A DNA stretch of 64,000 nt, from NCBI GenBank assembly GCA_020152595.1, contig JAIGNY010002020.1, positions 2,244,501 to 2,308,500 of the forward strand, in the 5' to 3' direction. This DNA comes from Chiridota heheva. Its lineage: Eukaryota > Echinodermata > Holothuroidea > Apodida > Chiridotidae. The notes beneath the pieces are model-generated. The model did not search any database, had not been told where the DNA came from, and saw nothing but the letters and a program-made list of their open reading frames with translations. Positions 36,401 through 48,400 of this stretch are shown here, one piece after another; within the stretch, counting starts at the first letter, position 1, and each line of letters starts with the position of its first letter. The translations under genes were made by a program, and so were the position numbers.

Positions 36401-39400
36401 GACGCTATATAAATGTATTACTATATTATATCATATAAGAGAAACTTTTCAGCATGTTCATGTGGCCTGCCACAAACTTTGATCCATTTATTGCATTTTC
36501 GAGTCTTGAGTGTTTTAGCATAAGGAATAAACAAAATTCCATTTGCTAATTGTTCTGGGTAACAGGAATCGGATTTACAAAGCCTGTCGTCGGTCCGTAA
36601 GTGCAATTTTTGTTCACCATTTTCTTGTCACTCAGTCTGTGTGTGCAGAAATTTGTTTTCTGCCTGAGCGCACATCACTAGCTAACCTCCTATACTGTAC
36701 CAATACCGCATAGGATTTTTGCACCACTTAGTTATGCAGATTTTGTTGCCAGGCAAATTCATGTGGTGATTGGTTGAAAAAGCTGTCAGTCATCCAACTC
36801 AGAAAGCTTAATTGGTCAGTGCTGTTCAATAAAGAAAGAGGTATATACACCTGGAATTTAATTCTTTTGCAGAAAATTTAAAGAAATTCTGAAATATTTG
36901 ACAAATGACCAACGAGAAATACCAACATCTGTGTGTTTAAAGAACAGTGCTAGTTTAAAGAGAGATGAGGATTATATGTCAATCTTGTAAATGAAAATGG
37001 ATTTTTTTATCTACAAAACTTCCACCCAAATTCCTGTCCCATAACTGATCACTAACTATCCTCATACTAAAGTAAACAACATGAAGATTTTTCATACCTC
37101 CACCACCAGCCATGTTATTCATAGCATCGATGATACCCACAAAGTGCTCAAAGAACTTGCTGGCCATGTCTTCGTATGTTGGATCCTCCAATGCCAGTTC
37201 CAAAGCAATGTCCAACATAACAACACAGAAAAATGCAACCCATGCTGTCCCATCAGCCTGAGAAAAGGAATAATCAAAAAATGATTGAATATTCATAATG
37301 ATTTATTTGTTAAGTCAGCTCCGCATGGACCAATTTCTCGTATGCCACACATGTGGACAATTATAGTTGACAAATTATTTGGAATAAGTATCATATCCAA
37401 ATTTACAATCCTAAACTATTTAATGAGATACTCTTCAATGAAGGTGTTAGGTATATTACTAATTTCCTAATAACGATGGGCATATTGTTACACACAGCTA
37501 CTTTAAGAGGTTTTACAATATTGAAGCATTAATTTTCACTCATTATTATGGGATCATCTCAGCAATACCAAGGTGTTTGAAGAACAACTTGACCAAAGAA
37601 GCAATCGCTACTGTTCAAAAAGTTCTTCTCTCTAAACTTGTTAAGTATCATAAAGTAACCCGTTCAGTATACCCTCAACTTCTTTTAAATACAATCCACT
37701 GCCAAAGGTTACTGGGAGTGAATTTTTGCGATTTAAGGTAATGAATGGAATACCATATTTTCACATTGTGTTATAGCTGTACATGTCACTCAAATCCGTT
37801 ATTTCCAGTACCGTTTTCTGCACCTCTATCTGGCAACAAACTCTTATCTGTGTTTTGTTTGTTTGATGAGGGCTTAACGGCACCACAACAGCGAGGGTAA
37901 AATTGTGCCTGAGAGGTTAGATCATTCCAGAGGTAGGAAGAAAAGAAAACAGGGGAAGATTAAAAGAAACACAGGAACTAAAAGCCAGAAAGCTGGGATC
38001 GAGAGAGGAAGTGCATGGGTGAAAAAAACAAAGTAGAGAGATGGGGGTAGGAGAGGACTAAATATGGTTTTAGAGGGATGCATAATGAAGAAAAAAGATA
38101 ATTTTATCCGAAGGGTTTTTCTGGAAGAGCTTGGCTATTGAGATGTGGGGAGCCAGGGAAGCTTTGGAAAGGCTGTAGAGGGGGCAAGCAAAGAGGACAT
38201 GGTGGACTGTGAGGGTGCAATGGCAATTGTTGCAGAGGGGTGGGGGGAGCCAATAAGGAGGTGGGAGTGAGTGAGGTGGGTGTGACCTATTCTAAGGCAG
38301 GTAATGTGAACGTTGTCGACACGGGAGAGTTTGTGGATGGTGGGTTTGATTAGAATGGTGGGCTGGATGTCGTGGAGTTTATATTAATTTGGGAGTCCCA
38401 TGAGGTTTGCCAGAGGTCATGAACAATGGAGGCGATAAACGGTTTGATGTCAGAAAAGGTTTTGGGAAAGGGTGTAGGGGGGAGGTTGAGGGTAAGCTTA
38501 GCGGCTGCATGAGCTAAGTCATTGCCAGGGATGCCAACATGGCTGGGTATCCAGAAGAAAAGAATACTTTTCCTGCAGGGGAAGGGGGAATTTATGGAGG
38601 AGGAGGTGGGACTCAGCAGAAAAGAATACTTTTCCTGCAGGGGAAGGGGGAGTTTACGGAGGAGGAGGTGGGATGTGGGTTTATCCCATTTAAGATTTAA
38701 GTAAAGAAGTAAGGACAGCCTTGGAGTCGGAGAAGATGGCAAAGTGGCTGATCAGGGAGTACTCAATAAAGTTGAGGGCGAGGAGGATGGCCTTGACCTC
38801 GGCCGAGAAGATGGACAAGTAGTCGGGAAGCCTGCTACTAAGGGTGATGTCTGGAATAATGGCAGCAGCAGCTGTCTTGTTGCCTTCCTTGGAGCCATAA
38901 GTATAGATGGAGGTGTTGTTTGAGAGTTGGTCTATGATTTGGTTGTGGATGTTGATGAAAAGGTTAGGGTGAGTTTGGATTTTGTGATGAGTGGAGAGGC
39001 CCAGGAGGATAGAAGAGAAGGGGTGGCCCAGTGAGAAAAAGTGGGCCAGGAGAAGGTGCCAAGAGTGGTGGGGTTATGCCGAGATGGAGGAGGTCTGGTT
39101 GATACATAAGCTGAAGGGAGGGGATAGGGTTTTAGTCCTATCAAAGAGGGTGGAGAAATTGGGGTACCTAATGAGGTTGTAAACAATCTTGTGGGTGCTG
39201 GTTAGGGCTCTAAAAGCATAGGAGAGGCTAAGCTTTCTACACCTTAGCAGAAAGGGGAGATCGTTGGCATCAATATGAAGGTTGGTGATGGGGGAGGTCC
39301 TGTAGGCACCTAGACAAAGCCTGAGGGCTTCATTTTGAATGGTGTTGATGTTGTTGAGGTAAGAGTTGTGAGCGGTACAATAGACAATGTTGCCGTAGTC

Positions 39401-42400
39401 AAGCTTGGCACGATTTTGAAGAGAGCATGGGGGTAAAATTATACCTTTGTAACTTCTTAAAATCCCAAGTGGTGTTGGAGAAGAGGCAGAGAAGGTTGAG
39501 GGAGTTGTTGCATTTCTGTTTCAGGTTGGTGATGTGTTGCTTGTATAAGAGCTTGGGATCTAGGGATAAACCCAGAAACTTAGTGTGGTCAACTTTAGGG
39601 ATGCGATTGCCATTGAGCCGAGGTTCGGGTTGGGTGGAGGTTGTTGGAATGACAGAAGTGCATGCAGACTGTCCTGTCTTTGGAGAATTTAAAACCGTTA
39701 TTGTTGCACCAGTCTTGCAGCCAATTGAGGCTGAGCTGGAGCCTATTTTCGACCAGAGGAAAGCTAGGGGAGGAGCAGATGGTGAAGTCGTCCACGTTGA
39801 GGGCACGTTTGATGTTGGGGCCAAGATTGTCTGCGATGTCGTTAACGCTCAGGTTGAAGAGAGTGGGGGAGAGAATGCTGCCTTGGAGGACGTCCTCTTC
39901 TTTAGGGTAAGGGTTGGAGAGAATGTGGCCAATACGAACTTGGAACTGCTTGGGTGAGAGGAAGTTTTGGATAAAGATGGGGAGGTGGCCTCTGAGAGAC
40001 GATTGTGTGAAGTTTGCAGGTAATGGCGTATTTTCAAGTAGTGTTGAAAGCTTTCTCAAGGTCGAAAAAGATGGCAATGAGGTACGTGTACGTTTTTTGC
40101 AAAGGATTCCCGGATAGCGGTGTCAAACGTAATTAACTGGTCCAGGGTATTGCGTCATTTCCGGAAGCCGCTTTGATAAGGGGAGAAGATTCTGTTGGTC
40201 TCAATGAACCAGTTTAGTCTCTGGTTAATGATTTTTACATAATATTACAGAGACAGCAGGTGAGGGCGATGGGGTTATCTGTGTAAAATCAATATGTATA
40301 ATACTGCTTTATGTACTTTTTATAAAAATCACATAAAATCCTATGAGTACATTTCCTGGCCATGTAGTTGTTTGTAGCTATTCATTCTGGGTTTGCATTG
40401 CCCATAATTATCTGCCGTCATCAATGGTTGATAAGATGTTGTACCATGTAGCCAGGCTTTACAAATAAGAAGTTACAAAGGTATAATTTTACCATATTCT
40501 ATACTAAACACTTTCTTTACTTATGTAAAATCCGCAATACCTTTCCTACTTTAAGTGGTTTTGATAAGTATATTAAATTAAAGTTTTATGTCGAGTATTA
40601 CATCGCCTTCAAGAATAGTGACACCAAACTCTTGGCACAGGTGAATGTGCAATTTCCCCATGAATTTCCAAATATCACTCATATCTAAATTGAATGATGT
40701 GCTGTTTCCAATATTACTTAAGGTATCGTTTTGGTCTATTTTGTCAGCTACTTATTATGTTCATATTTAAGTATACAATTATGCTGATTTTGTTGAGTAT
40801 AAAGAAAATAATATTATGGTATTCTTACTTTGCATTGATGAATCAATTTATATATGCTTCAAGAGAGAACCACAAATAATGGAGAAAAAAATTATTAAAA
40901 CATGATTTAACCTGAAGTATCTTTAAAATAAATTGTACAGTGCAAAACTTTGGGTTCATATACTTCTTAACAATTTATTTTAAAAAGATTCAATTCAACA
41001 CTTTCTATATAACAGTGAAATATTTCAGGAGCAGTTGTCAAAATTATAGGTCCAGAATGAGTACAAACATGATATATGCATGCGACGCAATAATTCCCAA
41101 GTACACAATCACAGTATATTACCATGTTTTCAATAAATAAAAAAGTACCCTTGTATTATGTATATTTTTTACCAAAATTCTTGACCACTACGTTGACCTA
41201 CTTGACCCTTCGTTCTGACCACTGTGTCATTTGGTTTGATAATTATTCCCTTTAGGTTGACCATTGTTCTTTAGCCCAATCATTGCCCCCTTTGGCTGAC
41301 CATTGTGTCATTTGGCATGACCGTTGTCCTTTGGTCTGACCGTAGTGCTTTTTGGCCTGACCATTACATGTACCTTGTTTGGCCTGACCATTGTGTCCTT
41401 TGGCCCAATCATGTGTCCTTTGGCCCAATCATGTGTCCTTTGGCCCAATCATTGTGCCCTTTGGTTGGCCATTGTGTCCTTTGGTTTGATAATTATTCCC
41501 TTTAGTCTGACTACTGTGCCCTTTAGGTTGACCATTGTGTTCTTTGGCCCAATCATTGCGCCCTTTGGCTGACCATCATGTCATTTGGCATGACCGTTGT
41601 CCTTTGGTCTGACCGTAGTGCTTTTTGGCCTGACCATTACATGTACCTTGTTTGGCCTGACCATTGTGTCCTTTGGCCCAATCATGTGTCCTTTGGCCCA
41701 ATCATGTGTCCTTTGGCCCAATCATGTGTCCTTTGGCCCAATCATGTGTCCTTTGGCCCAATCATGTGTCCGTTGGCCCAATCATTGTGCCCTTTGGTTG
41801 GCCATTGTGTCCTTTGGTATGACCATTGTCCTTTGATCTGATCATAGTGCCTTTTAGCCTGACTATTATGCCCTTTGGCCAGATCAATGTATCTGTTGTT
41901 CTGACCACTGTGGCCCTTCTGCCTGATCATTGTATCCTTTGGCTTAACAAGTTTGCCATTTGTCATAATTCTCAACCCTTGGATTAATTGTTTAATATCA
42001 TCAATGACAGTGCCCAAAAGAATAAAGAACAACAATGAAACAAATCTTGGAAGTGATTTCCCTTCATACCTGTTCCAAATGACCACCGGTTGGAAGAGGT
42101 TTTGACCGGTCAAAGACTCCGATATTATCAAGACCCAGAAATCCCCCAGAGAAAATGTTTTTCCCATCTGGATCCTTGCGGTTCACCCACCTGCAATGAC
42201 GAACACCATTAACCTCTATGACAATACACATGTATGCACATCTTTAAATACAGACCACTGACAACCATCAAAATGTTGCCTAAATGGTGATGGTAACCTA
42301 GAATGTAGATTTTTATGGTTTTTAAAATTTTGGTCATTTAACCTTTGTGTGAACAATTAGTACAATTTCTGCAAATATCATGAATTTTACAGAACATTTC

Positions 42401-45400
42401 TAAATTTGTTACTTTTGACTGATCTTTTGGAAAGCCAGATTGTGATTAATTGTTTGCAGATGAAACCTTTAGTGCATTTATCTCAACCATGAGCTCCACA
42501 AGCCTTAAATTTCCATTATTCAGAAATAATGAGAGTCATCAATATATCCAATCTTTGTGATGTACAATGGGAAGACAGTTTTAAATCTTCATGTACTTCT
42601 AGAACTTTATTTCCTAAATTTTTAAGATGATGAAAGCGTCTTAGTTAAGATCCAAGCACTATTTGCCAGAATCAGCTGTTCTGCTTCATAGGATATTGAC
42701 AGCAGTTAAAAAAACAATTGTTTTGCACTAACAAATAACGTATCTATTTCAAAGGAACTTTTGCTACTTCACTGCGTTTTGGGAGTAGATCTTAAAATGA
42801 TAAGCTAATGTTAAAATGATAAGCTAATGTTGAAATGATAAGCTGATGTTTAAATGATAAGCTAATGTTGAAATGATAAGCTAATGTTAAAATAAGCTAA
42901 TGTTGAAATGATAAGCTAATGTTGAAATGATAAGCTAATGTTGAAATGATAAGCTAATGTTAAAATGATAAGCTAATGTTGAAATGATAAGCTGATGATA
43001 AAATGATAAGCTAATGTTAAAATAATAAGCTAATGTTAAAATGATAAGCTAATGTTGAAATGATAAGCTGATGATAAAATGATAAGATAATGTTAAAATG
43101 ATAAGCTAATGTTAAAATGATAAGCTGATGTTAAAATGATAGGCTAATGTTAAAATGATAAGCCAATGTTAAAATAAGCTAATGTTAAAATGATAAGCTG
43201 TTAAAATGATAAGCTAATGTTAAAATGATAAGCCAATGTTAAAATGATAAGCTAATGTTGAAATGATAAGCTGATGATAAAATGATAAGCTAATGTTAAA
43301 ATGTTCAGCAAATTTTAAAATGATAAGCTAATGTTGAAATGATAAGCTGATGATAAAATGATAAGCTTATGTTAAAATGATCAGCTATGTTAAAATGATA
43401 AGCTAATGTTAAAATGATAGGCTAATGTTAAAATAATAAGCCAATGTTAAAATAAGCTAATGTTAAAATGATAAGCTAATGTTAAAATGATAAGCTAATT
43501 TTAAAATGATAAGCCAATGTTAAAATGATAAGCTAATTTTGAAATGATAAGCTGATGATAATATGATAAGCTAATCTTAAAATGATCAGCTAATGTTAAA
43601 ATGATGGGCTAATGTTAAAATGATAGGTTAATGTTGAAATGATAAGCCAATGTTAAAATAAGCTAATGTTAAAATGATAAGCTAATGTTCAAATGATAAG
43701 CTTATGTTAAAATGATAAGCTAATGTTGAAATGATAAGATAATGTTAAAATGATAAGCTAATCTTAAAATGATAAGCTCATGTTAAAATGATAAGCTGAT
43801 ATCAAAATGATAAGCTAATGTTAAAATGATTAGCTTATGTTAAAATGATAAGCTATTGTTAAAATGATAAGCTGATGTTAAAATGATAAGCTAATGTTAA
43901 AATGATAAGCTAATGTTAAAATGATAAGCCAATGTTAAAATGATAAGCCAATGTTAAAATGATAAGCTAATGTTAAAATGATAAGCTGATGTTAAAATGA
44001 TAAGCGAATGTTGAAATGATAAGCTGATGTTAAAATGATAAGCTAATGTTAAAATGATAAGCTAATGTTAAAATGATAAGCTAATGTTAAAATGATAAGC
44101 TGATGTCAAAATGATAAGCTGATGTTAAAATGATAAGCTATGTTTAAATGATAGGTGAATGTTGCATCTAAAGGTCCATAGACCTTTAAGCAAGACTAGA
44201 TCCAGTGTAGAATAGGGATTAGCAACAAGTTCACTCTCCTCCTACAAATCCGAAATACATTTCCATATGATATAACTATAAGTCTGATACACAAAACTGA
44301 GAAAACTTCAAACTTATATATTTCCTTTTTGTCAAAATTCCCATTACATGAAAATGAGAACTACAAACTTTAAACATCTTTTACAACAAAAACTTTGGTT
44401 GGCTGCAAACAAGAACAATATTCTGCAAGACAGAATGTTCCAAATTCAACCAAAAAAAAAGCAAACACAACTAACCAGGTGAAGTTAAGCATGAGCTTCT
44501 GAAAGCATCGGCCCAAGAACACTCGATCACGTTTACCACGCTTGCCTGTCATCTTGAAAACCCGAAAAACAGCCCATGCATGGACTGGTGGATTCACATC
44601 ACTGAAGTTGAACTCATATGCAGGTATCTACGGAACAAAATAAACAACAGATTCTCCAGGATTTGAAAACAAATGATGAAATCTGTCATATATGTAACGC
44701 AAACATTTTTTGGATAATCCATAACTTGATTGAATAAATCCTAGGCAACATCAACTAACCAGATAAAGCAATGGAAACAGGCTGTCAAGTGCTAATCTGT
44801 ACAATTGAATATTTATACAAAAATGCGCAATATCTTTACATCTTTTAAAAATAACATTGGGTTTTACAGTATTGGAAAATAATACCATTAGCTATTCTGC
44901 ACCTTAAAGTTTCAGACAGTCAGACCTGACCTGATAAATAATCAGGTTGGGTCAGATTTTTCCTCTTTATTTTCTTTATGCTGAAAATCTTAGTTGTTGT
45001 GAAAGTTGGTGCTGAGTATCATATTAGCAATGGATAAAGCCCTTATTGTGTGGTTATTTTAATTAAGATAAAAGTGGTCTCACTATTTGCTACAGTGAGT
45101 TTGTGGTTATGATTTGCTGGACAAATTCTTTAAGGAGAAGGATAAGTCATGCCTACAGCTTCACAGCTTTGCAGATTTTATTGAAAATAATATGATATGT
45201 TGTTTCTATTTAACCAACATTGAAAACTTTTCTTGCTGTCCCTGTGATTTTCAATCCTTAGTCAAGAATACATTTGGTAGGGACAATTCTTACCAATATG
45301 CAGGACATAAAGGAGATACAATTGAGAATAAATTCCAAAATACTTCCAGGAAAATAAGAAAAATCATTCCTTTAATTGTGATGGGAAAAGAAAATGAGCT

Positions 45401-48400
45401 TCACATACCTGGCCACTTGGAGACATGTACCATTCTCTAAGGAATAAAAGAAGCTGCTCCTTGGCGAAATATGGATCAACCTTTGCAAATGGGATCATGT
45501 GAAATGCTAGATCCCACGACGCATACTGCATGAAATGAAAGAAAACCAGATCTGTGTAAAACAAATGTCTTTTTAACTTTTGTATTTTTGCTTTTGTTTT
45601 TGTGCTATTTGTACTTATATCCAATAAGTTTTACATATATTTACATTGAAATATGCTAAATTTAAGATAAATTTATTTTGCTGGGTGGACTACTTCTTTA
45701 AAGAATTTGCATAGTCTTCAACCACTGTATGTATATAAAACACTTTGCAAAGTTCCTGTAGCTATATCTGCATTTGTGGAAAATGAATCTTAAAAGAACT
45801 TCTTGGATTCAGGTTTGTGTTGTTACTGATACGCCTAACAAAAGAAACGAAAGGAATTAATAACAATCTCTTTTGTCTATTTCATCTAACTGTTTTCGAT
45901 TGTGCTCCTAACAACCACTTTCATTCAAATACCCATCATAGCACCCAAATACTTATTCCTTGCTATGACCTGAATATTTATCATCATTTTGTTAATTATA
46001 GAGTTAACAAGTGGAATTTCTTGCCCTTTATCATGAAACAAAGGCCCACACTTAGTTCTTTTAAGAAGAATCTTGAGTATCATTTAGTCAACTCAGGAAT
46101 GCACCTTTGGAAGACTAATGTTAACTGCATACATGTATCACTTTCTTTATTAATGTTTTACTAACATGTCTTTTATCATAGTTTGTCATGTACTTCTTCC
46201 CTCCTCTTTTTCTTAGTAGGTGTGTACATGCTGGTGTTCTTTTGTTAGGTGGGTATCTCATCCACAGAGAGTAACTGTCTTCGAGTGCCCACTCAACCTG
46301 AACAGTTATTTATGTTTGTACTTTAATGTATGCTTTTATAGTTTAAATGAAATTTGTATTTATTTGAAATCCGAACTCTTGTCAATAACTTCCGCAGCTC
46401 CCCTTTCATTATATTCCTTGGCTTTCTATCACCACTGTTTTCTCTTTATCATTCTCACCTACAATCTACTCATTTCAACCTTGTGGCATGGAAAAATATT
46501 TCCTTAAGCATCATCTACATCTATTCACAGCTGTTTAACATATGCAGCTACTAACATTCAAACAAACAAACAGGGAGAAAAACAACCTGCAAGATATGGA
46601 GGTAAAGTATTGATAATAATTAACACAAACTTACCCAAGGGTATTCCCATTTATCTGGCATAGACACTACATCTCTGTTAAACAAATGCAACCAGTCAGT
46701 ATTTCTTCCTTTGTACCGCTCCTTTGATGGTTTTGGCTGTGATGGGTCACCCTCTAGCCAGCTTTTAACTACATAATGATAGAACTGCTTGCTCCATAGC
46801 AGTCCAGCATAGCTCTGCCTGGTCATGGCTGACTCCTCCTTTGTTGCTGTGGGAGGCACAATCTACAAGACAGATCAAAGACAAAATAAATGAAGTAAGA
46901 TTGCTTTGTTGTACAGGTAATCAAGTGCGTTGGGAGATCTGGACAAGGATATAATAAATAGAGGCTGTTTTACTTGTTAGGGATCAAGCATCCCATTCAA
47001 TCTATATCACTCATGTTATTTTCATGAATTATTTTACAATGATAAATAAAATATCATTTGCTAATTTGAAGAATTAAGAAAACTAACTTTATTGTAGAAT
47101 TCATCATTTTCTTTCTTTCTCAATGCAAACACCTTGTCAAATGCTTTCCCAAATGGTTCCTTCACTTCCAAATCCGTAGCATAAAACCTGACCCGGAGGA
47201 CTTGCTCTTCACCTGAGGGCACTTCAAGGATGTAATGAGGGGCACACTTGGTACCTCTTCGCCTTGCATCAATTGCAGTCTTTTCCCCTGAAAGGACAAA
47301 AATATTATCATTTTTTCTCTAAAATTGGAAGAAACTTACCTTTGAACAATGATGAGCAATATGAAAAATTGATTCCTATCCTTTGTAATATCCTTGCAAC
47401 AAAATATCCTTTATCAATATCCAATCAATTTAAATGAAAATGGATTGCAAACAAACTCCAAAAGCATATTCCTACATAACGAGCAGTAGAGAACTAAATC
47501 AAGGGTGCTCTTTCTAATCAAATCTGTATCTAGGGGGTTTCAATACTGATTACACATACCAGTGCAAAAAACATTTTGTTCAATTTGAAAATATGAATAG
47601 ATATCAGGAAGTATTCATGTTCCTGATCAATATGGGGTACATCACTAAGAATCTCCCTCTCATGTTCCTGATCAACACGGGGTACATTACTAAGAAGCAC
47701 CCTCTCATGTTCCTGATCAATACTGGGTACATCACTAAGAACCACCCTCTCATGTTCCTGATTAATACGGGGTACATCACTAAGAACCACCCTCTCATGT
47801 TCCTGATCAATACGGGGTACATTACTAAGAATCTCCCTCTCATGTTCCTGATCAACACGGGGTACATTACTAAGAACCACCCTCTCATGTTCCTGATCAA
47901 CACGGGGTACATTACTAAGAATCACCCTCTCATGTTCCTGATCAACATGGGGTACATTACTAAGAAGCACCCTCTCATGTTCCTGATCAATACTGGGTAC
48001 ATCACTAAGAACCACCCTCTCATGTTCCTGATTAATACGGGGTACATCACTAAGAACCACCCTCTCATGTTCCTTATCAATACGGGGTAAATCACTAAGA
48101 ACCACCCTCTCATGTTCCTGATCAATACGGGGTACATCACTAAGAAGCACCCTCTCATGTTCATGGACAATACGGGGTACATCACTAAGAACCACCTTCT
48201 CATATTCCTAATCAATACGGGGTACATCACTAAGAACCACCCTCTCATGTTTCTGATCAATGCGGGGTACATCACTAAGAACCACCCTCTCATGTTCCTG
48301 ATCAATACAGGGTACATCACTAAGAACCACCCTCTCATGTTCCTGATCAATACGGGGTACATCACTAAGAAGCACCCTCTCATGTTCATGGACAATACGG

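Noticed and set aside
41305..41841. Several 66-87-codon frames with repeated CxLWPNH motifs
   Set aside because: Generated by the short-unit array; no domain and strongly repetitive.
41742..42167. 141-codon minus-strand ORF
   Set aside because: It overlaps the true exon 42070-42190 but in a different frame over part of it and reads on into the array; only the spliced exon is supported.
45114..45440. 108-codon plus-strand ORF
   Set aside because: Intronic and partly antisense to a GH63-like exon; no recognisable domain.
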